From: Motiliproteus sp. MSK22-1
Lineage (GTDB): Bacteria; Pseudomonadota; Gammaproteobacteria; Pseudomonadales; Balneatricaceae
Direction of reading: 5' to 3'
DNA: 64,000 nucleotides
NCBI RefSeq assembly: GCF_001968815.1
Contig: NZ_MIEQ01000092.1
Coordinates: 32,227 to 96,226 of the forward strand
Below the pieces are notes generated by a model. That model searched no databases. It was given only the letters and a program-made list of their open reading frames with translations, and was not told the origin of the DNA. Positions 1 to 9,347 of this stretch are shown here, one piece after another (the first letter of the stretch is position 1; each line of letters begins with the position of its first letter). The position numbers were made by a program, and so were the translations under genes.

Positions 1-1
1 A

Positions 2-100
2 GTTAGAGCCGGAGACAATGCCGATGATTTGATTCGTCGAGCCGATGAGGCGCTCTATCAGGCCAAGCAGGAAGGTCGCAATTGTATACGGCCTGTCTGA
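2..100 (+). CDS. C-terminal end of a GGDEF (diguanylate cyclase) protein, partial
   Basis: An open frame enters from the left edge and stops at 98-100. The 32 residues read as the last helix of a GGDEF domain, with the typical ADEALYQAKQEGRN motif. GGDEF enzymes make cyclic di-GMP from two GTP. The active-site loop lies outside the window, so activity cannot be judged. The following gene starts 372 bases downstream, so this looks like the end of a transcription unit. Confidence 0.8.
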   Translation, partial: VRAGDNADDLIRRADEALYQAKQEGRNCIRPV

Positions 101-138
101 CGCTAGGTGATTGAGGGTTAAAACCGAAAGAGCTGCCG

Positions 139-175
139 GGAGTTTAGAAGTGTTGATCAGGAGTTTAGAAGTGTT
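139..175. repeat. Tandem direct repeat, 2 x 16 bp, period 21
   Basis: The 16-mer GGAGTTTAGAAGTGTT occurs at 139-154 and again at 160-175, separated by 5 bases. It lies just after the GGDEF stop. The rest of the 101-472 gap shows no gene or clear hairpin. It may be two binding sites of one protein or a remnant of a mobile-element end; neither can be shown here. Confidence 0.6.
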
Positions 176-472
176 CCCCGTGTTGGCCGTTATTACTGGG
201 CACCAGGGGTAAGTCTTATTATATTATTTTGTTTTCCCTGTGGTCTGAATCCACTTTGCCGCATTGGGCGGCAGAGTCTTGCCTTGTTGCTTTGTTAGTG
301 GTTGTCGCTTGCTCTTGTTTTCCCCTCCTCTAGGTCGTGTTCTTTGTGCAGTTTGCTGTTTTTTAAGGAAATGTCTAATTGTGGTGTGTTATTTGCTGTG
401 AGTTATAGCAATGTCATACCAACCCCGTAACACTGCTGTCTATACAGACCAGATGAATCCAGGAGATATGTG

Positions 473-1288
473 ATGAACCGTACTGTTGCATTAGTTATCT
501 GCACATTAGCTGTCGCGTTCTCAGCTATTACTCTTGTTCTGGGTGCAACCTCTGGTTGGGTGGTGGCAACGGTAGGTTTTATCTTTGTCGTTGGCGGCAC
601 TTTGTTGACAGCAGTGGTTAGTGAAAGTGCTGAGAGGCTTGAATCTTTGTTCTGGAGTCTGCCACAGGTATTTAAGATCCATAATCCCAAACTTGGTCAT
701 GATCGGGATATCTTGCTTAATGTTGCAGAAAATTATCGCCGTGGTCGTATTCGCTGGGCGGATGCCTATGCAAGGAAGCTGGCAGACCCGTTTCTTCAGC
801 AAGGAGCACAGTTAATTGTCGATGGAAGCTCTGCCGAAGATATCAGCCGTGCCTTGACCTGGCGTATATCCAGCATTAAGGAAGAGGAGAAACGACGCCT
901 GCAGATCATGCACGCTCTGGCGGGCTTTGCTCCTGCGTTTGGTATGTTAGGTACGCTGCTGGGACTTGCTCATATGCTCTTTAGTTTGGGGGATGAAGGA
1001 TTAACCGCAGTCGGAGCTTCAATGGGATTTGCATTGATTACAACAGGATATGGCCTTGTTGCAGCCAATCTTATTATTAAGCCCGTGGCAATGAAAATGG
1101 AGTATCGGGCTCGGGAAAAGCTGGCTTGGCACAATGTAAAGTATGAGCTACTGGTCATGCTTTACAAGAAGGAGCATCCTTCCCAGATGCAAGATACGCT
1201 GCAATCTCTGGTTATCAGACAGGAAGAGGAAATGCAGGGTGGTGTTTCTGGCATGGCTACGATGACAGGATTGTTGAAGGCCTCCTAA
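473..1288 (+). CDS. MotA/TolQ/ExbB-type proton-channel protein (MotA-like)
   Basis: This 271-residue membrane protein belongs to the MotA/TolQ/ExbB family, which forms an ion channel with a partner in the inner membrane. There are two N-terminal membrane segments (about residues 5-50), a cytoplasmic stretch, and two more helices at about residues 148-205 with the family signature around APAFGMLGTLLGL. The ATG at 473 has AGGAG 7 bases upstream; a GTG directly before it is less likely. The next gene encodes a MotB-like partner 28 bases downstream, so the two form a stator-like pair. No flagellar genes adjoin, so the pair could drive a flagellum or another energised complex. Confidence 0.85.
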   Translation: MNRTVALVICTLAVAFSAITLVLGATSGWVVATVGFIFVVGGTLLTAVVSESAERLESLFWSLPQVFKIHNPKLGHDRDILLNVAENYRRGRIRWADAYARKLADPFLQQGAQLIVDGSSAEDISRALTWRISSIKEEEKRRLQIMHALAGFAPAFGMLGTLLGLAHMLFSLGDEGLTAVGASMGFALITTGYGLVAANLIIKPVAMKMEYRAREKLAWHNVKYELLVMLYKKEHPSQMQDTLQSLVIRQEEEMQGGVSGMATMTGLLKAS

Positions 1289-1316
1289 TCTAAGTTAGAG
1301 AATCTTGCCAACCATC

Positions 1317-2555
1317 ATGCGACATTTTCAACAACAGGCAACAATCGGTGCTTTTGCTACCCCTGCTGATCCCTGGGAAGGGCGTGCACTTGATTTTGAA
1401 TGGCGTGACAATTGGTTGTTGGGCTATATCGATATATTGACTCTGTTTATCACTTTGTTGGTGGTCCTTCTGGCTCTCGGAAATCAAACTACGGCATCAG
1501 ACGAACAGGCGGTGTCGGAATCCCCAGTCGTCCAAACTCAACAGGTTCTGCTTAACAGGCCGATACTGACTCCTCCGCTTTCTGGCCAGGCTACAGCAGA
1601 CTCGGCGGCAGCGAACCCCGTGTCCAAGGAAGCGCTGCAAGTGACCGAAACATCGACATTATCCGTGATGGATGTTGAGGTTTCCTGGGGAGACTTTGAA
1701 GAAACTTCTCAGCCCCAGCCTTCTATAAAAATAACCTCACTAGCACTCAACCAAGCACAGGGGCAGGGATTTCGTCAGTCAAAGCCTCAACGGCCTGAGT
1801 TAACCGTACTTGCTCAAACAGAACAAGAGTCTGGAAAGTTAACTCCGAGGAAGCCAGCCACTCAAGAGTCAGTTCTTAAGCCGTCAGGTTTGGCTGTAGA
1901 CATTGCAGAAGCTTCCTTTGAAGAGCCCTCTGTGACAGCAGAAGAAACACAATCTGAGTTTCCATTAGTGGCTGATTTTCAATCTCAGCCCCAGCTTCAA
2001 TCTCAAGTTCCACCTCTGCCTCAAGCCCCGTCACAGCCTCAACCGTTAGTTGATTCTGATTCAGTGGAATCTCTTGTTGAGGAAGCGGCTGTTGAATTTC
2101 CGTCACCTTCTTCAGCATTTGAGCGGATGGTAAAGCAGTTGGCCGCCGAAGGTTTGGATAAACGGGTTAACGTTAAACCCCTTGCACAGGGGGCTCTGTT
2201 AGAACTGCAAGATAACATCCTGTTCCCGCTGGGCAGTGCTGAGTTGAAACAGGAGGGGCTCTATCTGTTGGAAGACCTGCTGAAGATTCTTATGGATAAG
2301 GGCGGTCGCGTTTCAGTAGAGGGGCACAGCGATAATCAACCCATATTCAGTAGTCGTTACCCATCCAACTGGGAGCTATCTTCGAGTCGTGCAACTCAAG
2401 TGGCTCGGTATCTTATTTCCGGTGGCTATGATCCCGCTAAGCTCCGAGTGGTGGGATATGCGGATACCCAACCTGTGGCATCAAACGAAACGTCAGAAGG
2501 GCGTGCACAAAATAGAAGAGTTTCTCTGGTGGTAGAGTTTTTAGAGAAAATCTGA
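1317..2555 (+). CDS. MotB-like protein with C-terminal OmpA peptidoglycan-binding domain
   Basis: The protein has about 412 residues. A short N-terminus leads to one membrane helix (about residues 33-52) carrying the conserved Asp in GYIDILTLFITLL, the expected proton-binding residue of MotB. A long Pro/Gln/Glu-rich linker (about residues 65-270) is much longer than in classical MotB. The OmpA domain at about 285-410 contains SVEGHSDNQP and ends NRRVSLVVEF. A TTG at 1305 gives a 4-residue longer alternative; ATG 1317 is preferred. It pairs with the upstream MotA-like gene. The linker suggests the peptidoglycan anchor sits farther from the membrane than usual. Confidence 0.85.
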   Translation: MRHFQQQATIGAFATPADPWEGRALDFEWRDNWLLGYIDILTLFITLLVVLLALGNQTTASDEQAVSESPVVQTQQVLLNRPILTPPLSGQATADSAAANPVSKEALQVTETSTLSVMDVEVSWGDFEETSQPQPSIKITSLALNQAQGQGFRQSKPQRPELTVLAQTEQESGKLTPRKPATQESVLKPSGLAVDIAEASFEEPSVTAEETQSEFPLVADFQSQPQLQSQVPPLPQAPSQPQPLVDSDSVESLVEEAAVEFPSPSSAFERMVKQLAAEGLDKRVNVKPLAQGALLELQDNILFPLGSAELKQEGLYLLEDLLKILMDKGGRVSVEGHSDNQPIFSSRYPSNWELSSSRATQVARYLISGGYDPAKLRVVGYADTQPVASNETSEGRAQNRRVSLVVEFLEKI

Positions 2556-2743
2556 CCTTCTTTCAGGGGATCTTCGAATAAGTCCATTATGTTCTCAGCG
2601 AACCCAAAGGACTTGTTCGCAGGTTACTGACTATTGATCAGCTCCAATCCTGGCTTGTTATTGTATTTCTTTGCGATCACCTCCTTCTTGGCTTTTTATC
2701 CTAATGCTGTCTACGCTTCTCTAGTGTGTATAAATCGCACTTA

Positions 2744-2757
2744 TTGATTTATCTCAA
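2744..2757 (+). promoter_or_regulatory. FNR/ANR-like box upstream of napF
   Basis: TTGATTTATCTCAA matches the FNR consensus TTGAT-N4-ATCAA at 9 of 10 positions. It lies 90 bases before the napF start, which fits activation of periplasmic nitrate reductase under low oxygen. The match is read by eye and binding is inferred. Confidence 0.6.
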
Positions 2758-2846
2758 TTTCTTTTGTCGATTGGCAAGAGAGAATGTAATTGAGGTGTTT
2801 TATAACCTTATCGAATAAATGGTTATGCGTAGAGTTGGGGCAAGGC

Positions 2847-3344
2847 ATGGGTATTGATGTACAAAGAAGAGCCCTTTTCAGAGGGAAAGTTGTTGCCTCG
2901 AATGCGATTCGCATGCCTTGGTTGAAAGGGACGGAGGATTTTACAGAATTATGCACTCGATGTAACCAGTGCGTCACTGCTTGCCCGACGGGAATCATTA
3001 AAAATGGGGATGGTGGTTATCCTGAAGTCGATTTTTCTGTCGGAGAATGCACTCTTTGTTCAGCATGTGCCGAGGCATGTGATGAAAGTCTTTTCGATCT
3101 GACTCAATTATCACCCTGGGACTTAAAGGCCGGAGTTTCAGAAAACTGCCTCAATCAACAATCTGTTTATTGCAGAAGTTGTGCTGAATCCTGCGAGCCT
3201 GAGGCCATACAGTTTAGTTTCAATAGTACGCTTTTTGTCTCCCCTGCGGTGAATCTCTCCGATTGCACAGGCTGTGGTGCCTGTGTATCTGTGTGTCCAG
3301 CGAAGGCAATAGACGTGAAGAGTTTAAGATCAGGGGGAGTGTAA
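2847..3344 (+). CDS. napF: NapF, ferredoxin-type maturation protein of periplasmic nitrate reductase
   Basis: NapF is a cytoplasmic iron-sulfur protein that helps mature NapA before export. The sequence shows cysteine clusters CTRCNQCVTACP, CTLCSACAEAC, a CRSC...C group and CTGCGACVSVCP, giving about four [4Fe-4S] sites. The ATG at 2847 is chosen because it yields the usual N-terminus ending in RRALFRG and is preceded by CAAGG. An upstream ATG would add 19 atypical residues. It is first in the nap operon and is followed 8 bases later by napD. Confidence 0.9.
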   Translation: MGIDVQRRALFRGKVVASNAIRMPWLKGTEDFTELCTRCNQCVTACPTGIIKNGDGGYPEVDFSVGECTLCSACAEACDESLFDLTQLSPWDLKAGVSENCLNQQSVYCRSCAESCEPEAIQFSFNSTLFVSPAVNLSDCTGCGACVSVCPAKAIDVKSLRSGGV

Positions 3345-3352
3345 GGACAAAG

Positions 3353-3625
3353 ATGGAAAACCAAGAAGTTCATGTTTCAAGCTTAATCGTCCATGTGCGC
3401 CCAGATTGTCTGGAAACGGTTAAGGCGAGAGTAGCTGAGTTAGATGATGTTGAAATATATGGAGACAGTGAAGAAGGAAAAATTGTCGTGGTTTTAGAAA
3501 CGACAAAGCAAAAATACATAACCGACATCATCGACAAAATTAACAATTTAAAGGACGTACTAAGCACGTCTTTAATCTTCCATCAAATTGAACAACTTGA
3601 TTCGTCATGTGAGGACGATTTATGA
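3353..3625 (+). CDS. napD: NapD, chaperone for the NapA Tat signal
   Basis: NapD binds the twin-arginine signal of NapA and holds back export until cofactors are inserted. The 90-residue product has the family start [16 protein letters not shown] and the ferredoxin-like fold pattern of alternating strands and helices. The start at 3353 gives the normal family length; the frame is open further upstream inside napF but that part has no NapD character. Its stop overlaps the napA start (ATGA), indicating coupled translation. Confidence 0.92.
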   Translation: MENQEVHVSSLIVHVRPDCLETVKARVAELDDVEIYGDSEEGKIVVVLETTKQKYITDIIDKINNLKDVLSTSLIFHQIEQLDSSCEDDL

Positions 3626-6108
3626 AACTTACCAGACGTGCACTTATAAAGGCTAATGCAGCAGCGTCAGCAGCTGCGCTTGCCGGTGTGAACTTATCGG
3701 TGTCTGCTACCAATTTAATTGCCAGCAGTGATGAAACTAAGATCAAGTGGGACAAAGCACCTTGTCGGTTTTGTGGTACCGGTTGCTCGGTATTGGTAGG
3801 AACCCAGGATGGTCGGGTTGTGGCTACACAAGGTGATCCTGAGGCACCTGTTAATAAAGGACTGAATTGCGTAAAGGGATATTTCCTATCAAAAATCATG
3901 TATGGGAAAGACCGTTTAACCACACCTTTATTGCGTATGAAAAACGGTCAATATGATAAGGATGGTGATTTTGCTCCTGTTTCCTGGGATCAGGCTTTTG
4001 ATGTAATGGCTGACAAGTGGAAAGCTGCATTAAAAGCTAAAGGGGCCACTTCCGTTGGCATGTTTGGCTCGGGTCAATGGACGGTGATGGAAGGCTATGC
4101 CGCGTCCAAGTTAATGAAGGCTGGTTTTCGTTCTAATAATATCGATCCGAATGCGCGTCACTGTATGGCATCCGCCGTTGGTGGTTTTATGCGTACCTTC
4201 GGGATTGATGAACCCATGGGGTGCTATGACGACTTTGAACATGCCGATGCTTTTGTGCTCTGGGGCTCCAATATGGCGGAGATGCATCCTATCCTATGGA
4301 CCCGTCTGACAGATCGCCGCTTAAGCCATCCGCATGTCAGAGTGAGTGTGCTTTCAACCTTCAAGCATCGGTCTTTTGAGTTAGCAGATAATGAGATTGT
4401 TTTCACTCCTCAAACAGATTTGGCCATCGCCAATTATATAGCCAACTACATTATCGAGACGGATGCGGTTAACTGGGAGTTTGTGAATAAACACACCCAT
4501 TTTAAGCGTGCAACTACGGATATTGGTTATGGATTGCGTAATGAGCATCCGATGCAGAAAGCAGCCGCCAACCCAAATTCCGGCAAAATGCACCCGATGA
4601 CCTTTGAAGAATATAAAGCTTCAGTTGCCGAATATTCTGTGGAAAAAGTATCTCAACTTTCCGGGGTATCAGAAGAAAAACTGATTACCCTTGCCAAACT
4701 TTATGCCGACCCAAAAACCAAGGTGATGTCCCTTTGGACGATGGGGATGAACCAGCATACCCGAGGTGTCTGGATGAATAGTCTGGTTTATAACATTCAT
4801 CTGCTGGTCGGTAAGATTTCGCAGCCGGGAAACAGTCCGTTTTCATTAACTGGACAGCCTTCAGCTTGTGGAACAGCGCGTGAGGTAGGAACTTTTTCTC
4901 ACCGACTGCCCGCAGATCTTGTGGTGACCAAAAAGGAACACCGGGATATCGCAGAAAAAATCTGGAAGCTACCGGAAGGTACTATTCCCGCCAAGCCGGG
5001 CTTTCACGCCGTTGAACAACATCGACGCCTGAAAGATGGTGATATGAACGCCTATTGGGTGATGTGCAACAACAATATGCAAGCCGCTCCTAACCTGATG
5101 GAAGAAGGGCTACCAGGCTATCGTAATCCTGAAAACTTTATTGTTTGTTCTGATCCCTATCCGACAGTGACGGCTCAGGCTGCCGACCTGATTTTACCTA
5201 CGGCCATGTGGGTGGAAAAAGAAGGTGCTTATGGTAATGCTGAGCGTCGCACACAGGCCTGGTATCAACAAGTTAAGCCTATCGAAGGTGCTAAATCCGA
5301 TCTTTGGCAATTACTGGAGTTTTCCAAACGCTTCAACATAGAAGATGTATGGCCTGAAGATCTACTTGCCAGCATGCCTGAGTATCGTGGAAAAACTGTC
5401 TACGACGTGCTTTATCGTAACCAGCAAGTTGACGCATTCCCTCTCAGTGAAGCTCAGGAGTTGAATGATGATGCCCGTGATCAGGGGTTTTATGTGCAAA
5501 AAGGGCTGTTTGAAGAATATGCAGCTTTTGGACGGGGACATGGTCATGACCTGGCGCCTTATGATCGTTATCACCAGGAACGTGGCCTGCGTTGGCCGGT
5601 GGTCAATGGTAAAGAAACCCAGTGGCGTTTTGCTGAAGGCTCTGACCCCTATGTAGAAAAGGGAACCGGCTTTCAGTTTTACGGAAAGCCGGACAATAAG
5701 GCAAATATCATTTTTGCCCCTTATGAGCAGCCCCCTGAAGTGCCCAATGAAGAGTACGATCTGTGGCTCTGTACAGGGCGTGTATTGGAGCATTGGCATT
5801 CAGGAACCATGACTCGTCGCGTTCCTGAACTGTATCGGGCTGTTCCGGATGCACTTTGCTATATCCATCCGGAAGATGCTGCAAAGCGTAACTTGCGTCG
5901 TGGTGATGAAGTGCTTATTGAATCGGTTCGCGGAGAAGTACGCTGCCGTGTTGAAACCCGAGGACGTAACAGACCTCCTGAGGGTTTGGTCTTTGTTCCC
6001 TGGTTTGATGCGAGAGTGCTGATTAACAAGGTAACTCTGGATGCTACAGATCCATTATCGAAGCAGACGGATTTTAAGAAATGTGCTGTCAAGATCAGCA
6101 AAGTTTAA
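3622..6108 (+). CDS. napA: NapA, catalytic subunit of periplasmic nitrate reductase
   Basis: NapA reduces nitrate to nitrite in the periplasm using a bis-MGD molybdenum cofactor and one [4Fe-4S] cluster. The product has 828 residues, the normal length. It begins with a Tat signal (RRALIK at residues 5-10). Cluster ligands are Cys48, Cys51, Cys55 and Cys83. The predicted Mo ligand is Cys181 in [12 protein letters not shown]. The C-terminal dinucleotide-binding domain is complete. It overlaps napD by 4 bases. Electrons should come from NapB and NapC, encoded next. Confidence 0.97.
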   Translation: MKLTRRALIKANAAASAAALAGVNLSVSATNLIASSDETKIKWDKAPCRFCGTGCSVLVGTQDGRVVATQGDPEAPVNKGLNCVKGYFLSKIMYGKDRLTTPLLRMKNGQYDKDGDFAPVSWDQAFDVMADKWKAALKAKGATSVGMFGSGQWTVMEGYAASKLMKAGFRSNNIDPNARHCMASAVGGFMRTFGIDEPMGCYDDFEHADAFVLWGSNMAEMHPILWTRLTDRRLSHPHVRVSVLSTFKHRSFELADNEIVFTPQTDLAIANYIANYIIETDAVNWEFVNKHTHFKRATTDIGYGLRNEHPMQKAAANPNSGKMHPMTFEEYKASVAEYSVEKVSQLSGVSEEKLITLAKLYADPKTKVMSLWTMGMNQHTRGVWMNSLVYNIHLLVGKISQPGNSPFSLTGQPSACGTAREVGTFSHRLPADLVVTKKEHRDIAEKIWKLPEGTIPAKPGFHAVEQHRRLKDGDMNAYWVMCNNNMQAAPNLMEEGLPGYRNPENFIVCSDPYPTVTAQAADLILPTAMWVEKEGAYGNAERRTQAWYQQVKPIEGAKSDLWQLLEFSKRFNIEDVWPEDLLASMPEYRGKTVYDVLYRNQQVDAFPLSEAQELNDDARDQGFYVQKGLFEEYAAFGRGHGHDLAPYDRYHQERGLRWPVVNGKETQWRFAEGSDPYVEKGTGFQFYGKPDNKANIIFAPYEQPPEVPNEEYDLWLCTGRVLEHWHSGTMTRRVPELYRAVPDALCYIHPEDAAKRNLRRGDEVLIESVRGEVRCRVETRGRNRPPEGLVFVPWFDARVLINKVTLDATDPLSKQTDFKKCAVKISKV

Positions 6109-6142
6109 TCAGACGCAATAGCCATTAGGCGGAGATTTAACC

Positions 6143-6610
6143 ATGAAACAAGTTTTGATAGCACTGCTGGTTACAGGAGCATTGTACTCGCTCCCTGTAC
6201 AAAGTACTGAAGTCGCTAATATAGAAAATGTAAATAACGGTGGTGTTGCCTCATTACGAGGGATTACTGAATTGGATACTACCCGTAAAGCCGACCCGAT
6301 GAAGCGTGTTGAAAAAGATCGAAGCCCGATCGACCGAGACTATGTTTATCAGCCGCCTCTTATTCCTCATCAGACCCGTCATTACGAAGTGTCTTTAAAC
6401 GCGAATAAGTGTCTGTCATGCCATAGCTGGAAATATGCCGGGGAAATGGGGGCCACAAAAATCAGCGTGACTCACTACCAGAGTAGAGAAGGGCAGGTTC
6501 TCTCGGATGTGTCTCCACGGCGTTACTTTTGCTTACAGTGTCATGTAACCCAGGCGGATGCGGCACCGTTGGTAGAGAACGAATTTAAGCGAGTGGATTC
6601 TTTGCGCTGA
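6143..6610 (+). CDS. napB: NapB, dihaem cytochrome c subunit
   Basis: NapB is the small electron-transfer subunit of the nitrate reductase. The 155-residue product has an N-terminal signal peptide (about residues 1-21) and two haem c motifs, CLSCH at about residue 90 and CLQCH at about residue 130. The typical RPPLIPH-like segment is present as PPLIPHQTRHY. GGAG lies upstream of the ATG. It sits 34 bases after napA and 31 before napC. Confidence 0.95.
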   Translation: MKQVLIALLVTGALYSLPVQSTEVANIENVNNGGVASLRGITELDTTRKADPMKRVEKDRSPIDRDYVYQPPLIPHQTRHYEVSLNANKCLSCHSWKYAGEMGATKISVTHYQSREGQVLSDVSPRRYFCLQCHVTQADAAPLVENEFKRVDSLR

Positions 6611-6641
6611 TTTTTCCTGAAAGACAGGATGGGGTTGTGAT

Positions 6642-7217
6642 ATGAAACTTGTGTCGAATTTTTGGCGAAAGTTATGTAAACCAAGTAACGCGGCAGTAGG
6701 CGTGGTGATTGGGATGGGGTTTGTTGGTGGAATCCTGTTTTGGGGGGCCTTCAATACAGGGATGGAGGCAACTAATTCAGAGGCATTCTGTGCCAGTTGT
6801 CATGAGCCCATAGTTAATGAGATAAAGGAAACTATTCACTATTCGAACCGTTCCGGTGTCAGGGCCATTTGCTCCGATTGTCATGTTCCTCATAACTGGG
6901 CGGACAAAATTGTTCGTAAGGTTCAGGCAAGCAAAGAAGTCTTTGCATTCGTGATGGGTAATATCTCCACGGAAGAAAAATTCTACGCTCGCAGAAAGCA
7001 CTTAGCCCTGCGTGAGTGGCAGCGTATGAAGGAGAATGACTCTCAGGAATGTCGAAATTGCCATGATTTTGATTTTATGGACTTTTCTGAACAGGGACAG
7101 CGAAGCGTTAAACAGCATTCAACGGCCCTGGCTTCCGGTGAAAAAACCTGTGTTGATTGTCACAAGGGGATCGCTCACCAATTACCCGATATGTCTGATG
7201 TCCCTGGCTGGCAGTAG
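6642..7217 (+). CDS. napC: NapC, tetrahaem quinol dehydrogenase of the NapC/NirT family
   Basis: NapC is anchored in the inner membrane and passes electrons from quinol to NapB. The 191-residue product has one N-terminal membrane helix (about residues 15-38) and four haem c motifs: CASCH, CSDCH, CRNCH and CVDCH. No napGH, napE or napK genes are in the operon, so NapC appears to be the only quinol entry point encoded here. Confidence 0.95.
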   Translation: MKLVSNFWRKLCKPSNAAVGVVIGMGFVGGILFWGAFNTGMEATNSEAFCASCHEPIVNEIKETIHYSNRSGVRAICSDCHVPHNWADKIVRKVQASKEVFAFVMGNISTEEKFYARRKHLALREWQRMKENDSQECRNCHDFDFMDFSEQGQRSVKQHSTALASGEKTCVDCHKGIAHQLPDMSDVPGWQ

Positions 7218-7240
7218 ATAAAAAGAAGGAGTTAGAGTCC

Positions 7241-7378
7241 ATGAGTACTTTAGAATACATTATCTGGCAGATACTGGGATACTCAGCGATGCCACTCATT
7301 CTGCTGATTGGCTTTGTCGGGGTATCTGTTTTTACTGTCTGGATACTGTCATTAACCAGTGATAAAGAGCGTTCTTGA
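7241..7378 (+). CDS. Small single-pass membrane protein linked to nap (TIGR02808-like)
   Basis: This is a 45-residue protein with one strong membrane segment (about residues 14-38) and a short charged end (SDKERS). AAGGAG stands 11 bases upstream of the ATG. It follows napC by 23 bases and precedes hairpins, so it is the last gene of the operon. It resembles, from memory, a family of about 44 residues found after napC in gammaproteobacteria (TIGR02808). Its function is unknown; a role as an accessory subunit of the NapC complex is inference. Confidence 0.7.
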   Translation: MSTLEYIIWQILGYSAMPLILLIGFVGVSVFTVWILSLTSDKERS

Positions 7379-7400
7379 GCGGGTTGATCGTTCTTAAAGC

Positions 7401-7432
7401 CAGTAACCCCTGATATTTTTCGGGGGGTACTG
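7401..7432 (+). terminator. Hairpin after the nap operon
   Basis: CAGTA-A-CCCC pairs with GGGG-GG-TACTG around a short AT-rich loop, 23 bases after the last nap gene. There is no T-run, so it may be an mRNA-stabilising hairpin rather than an intrinsic terminator. Confidence 0.45.
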
Positions 7433-7453
7433 AGTGAATGTTTAATGATTAAA

Positions 7454-7488
7454 TATGGTTGAAATTGAGGTGATTAATTTCAACCATA
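7454..7488. repeat. Perfect inverted repeat, 13-bp arms
   Basis: TATGGTTGAAATT at 7454-7466 is the exact reverse complement of AATTTCAACCATA ending at 7488. It lies between the nap hairpin and the next terminator-like hairpin. It could be a second transcript-end structure or an operator. Confidence 0.6.
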
Positions 7489-7497
7489 ACTTATCTG

Positions 7498-7523
7498 AAA
7501 CCGTTTATCTAAAACGGTTTTTA
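7498..7523 (+). terminator. Intrinsic terminator candidate
   Basis: AAACCGTTT and AAACGGTTT form a short stem with an ATCTA loop, followed by TTT. This is the best transcript end for the nap operon. The rest of the gap up to the rhomboid gene holds one 31-bp repeat (7625-7655) and no gene. Confidence 0.55.
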
Positions 7524-7624
7524 CAACGATTCTTTAGAGTCACTTTATATAACTGTTGATTGCAGCGCCGGTACAGTGGCTGTTTGAGACAGTACCTGAC
7601 TTTTCCAGCAGGGGAGCCGAGAGG

Positions 7625-7655
7625 CTTTCAGAGTAATCAGATATCAGCGTTAACG
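7625..7655 (+). repeat. 31-bp dispersed repeat, copy 1
   Basis: This element matches 42638-42668 at 27 of 31 positions, including an 18-base identical block CAGATATCAGCGTTAACG. It lies about 155 bases upstream of the rhomboid gene, in the same orientation as the gene. The second copy lies about 130 bases upstream of a DUF4214 gene. A shared regulatory site or a small dispersed repeat are both possible. Confidence 0.65.
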
Positions 7656-7810
7656 ATTTTCGACATACTGATTCTCCTATCAATCATCATGGTTGGCATT
7701 TGTTAAAGACCGTTGTCGTACCTGTTTTTACTTTATTCTGAAAAAAATAAACAGTATGTTAGTCTTCTAACCCCAAGTTTCTGAAAACGTAGTGAAGGGA
7801 GTCAGTGTCT

Positions 7811-9226
7811 ATGGTAATCATTCCAACGGAAAAACGTTTTGATTGGAAGCATTCTCCTGTTTGTTTATTTTTTATCGTATTGGTCAATATTCTGATCTTC
7901 TTCTTTTATCAGTCAGGAGATGGTGAAAAGTTTGGCCGTGCAGTCACCTCCTATAATAGTATTGGTTACTTTAGTACTGAATGGCCTGTTTTTAAGAAGT
8001 ACCTGGAATCAAAAAATGAAACTCGTTTGCTGGCAGAATATAATGATATATATCAGCAAGGTGATTATGCGCAATTGAGCTACCATTTGCTGAGCAATAA
8101 CGATTTTTTTGAATACCTGAAGGTTAATAGAGATAAAACGATTAATCTTAAGCAGATAGGCCACTGGAGACAGCGCGAAGCTATTCAGAAAGAAATACAA
8201 TCCATGAGCAATCTGGCTTATGGCGTCAGACCCGATCAATTAGATCCAGTTACCTTGATAACGCACCAGTTCTTGCACGGAGGTGTAGGACATTTATTAG
8301 GGAATATGTTTTTTCTTATCGTTTGCGGGTTTGCAGTAGAAGCCGCAATCGGACATTTTCGGTTCCTTATCTTTTATCTGATTTCAGGAATAGCGGGTGG
8401 ATTGCTTTACGCAATAATTAACAAGACCAGCCCGGTAAGTCTGGTCGGTGCGTCAGGTTCCATCTCTGGTGTTATGGCTATGTACCTCGGTGTTTTCAGG
8501 CTTAAAAAAATCGAGTTCTTCTACTGGTTTTTCATTTTTGTAGGATACTTTAGAGCACCAGCATTACTGTTATTGCCATTCTATATTGGTAATGAACTCT
8601 ATAGCTATTTTACTAATGTTGATTCAAATGTCGCATTTATGGCACATACTGGAGGTTTTATTGCTGGTAGTCTGCTGATTCTCGTTTCGTTGTTACTCCA
8701 CTTAAAGGTCGTTAATGAAGACTATGTTGAAGAAGATCAGAAGATTGATCCTGGTCAGGAGAAGCTTGCCAGAATCTATGATCACATCGAAAAGTTTCAG
8801 TTCGATGCAGCCCTAAAAGCAGTGAATATAGTCATCGCTGAGCAGGGGGCGACATTTGATCTTTTATATTTACGATACAGTTTATTAAAAATTGAGAAAA
8901 AGGGAGACTATCAAAAGTCTCTTATGGATTTATTTACCATGGAAAAAATCAGCCCTCCTCAACTCAAAAAGATTGAACAGGTCTGGCTTGATAATCCAGA
9001 TCAACATCAATACCTGAATGAAGACGAAACGTTAAAGCTAGGTTGGAGGTTATCCTCTCTACCTGATATCAGGACATCTGAAAACCTGTTTTCAATATTA
9101 TATGCCAACGAAAAAAAACATCCTTCATTAGGGTTTTTTGCTCGAAAGCTGTCAGTCGTTTATGAAGGTTTAGATAATAAGGCCAAGAAAAATAAATATG
9201 AAAAGATTGCGGATTCGCTCCTTTAA
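7811..9226 (+). CDS. Rhomboid-family intramembrane serine protease with long N-terminal insert and C-terminal soluble domain
   Basis: Rhomboids cut substrate proteins within the membrane. Key features are HGGVGHLLGNM (about residues 155-167), the catalytic Ser in GASGSISG (about 215-222) and the catalytic His in AHTGGF (about 278). The first membrane helix (about residues 16-36) is followed by roughly 100 soluble residues before the core. After the last helix lie about 165 residues that look helical and TPR-like. ATG 7811 is used; a GTG 6 bases earlier is an alternative. The protein ends close to another membrane protein with a similar soluble tail, so the two may act together. Confidence 0.85.
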   Translation: MVIIPTEKRFDWKHSPVCLFFIVLVNILIFFFYQSGDGEKFGRAVTSYNSIGYFSTEWPVFKKYLESKNETRLLAEYNDIYQQGDYAQLSYHLLSNNDFFEYLKVNRDKTINLKQIGHWRQREAIQKEIQSMSNLAYGVRPDQLDPVTLITHQFLHGGVGHLLGNMFFLIVCGFAVEAAIGHFRFLIFYLISGIAGGLLYAIINKTSPVSLVGASGSISGVMAMYLGVFRLKKIEFFYWFFIFVGYFRAPALLLLPFYIGNELYSYFTNVDSNVAFMAHTGGFIAGSLLILVSLLLHLKVVNEDYVEEDQKIDPGQEKLARIYDHIEKFQFDAALKAVNIVIAEQGATFDLLYLRYSLLKIEKKGDYQKSLMDLFTMEKISPPQLKKIEQVWLDNPDQHQYLNEDETLKLGWRLSSLPDIRTSENLFSILYANEKKHPSLGFFARKLSVVYEGLDNKAKKNKYEKIADSLL

Positions 9227-9347
9227 GTAAGGCAAACTCCATATTTTTCTGAGTATTCAGAGTAAAGTAGTCAAGGAAGCTATGAACAAGCTACAGAGAA
9301 CATCATGGACATATTCATAGCGTCCTAAACAAAGAAGAGAAGGCATA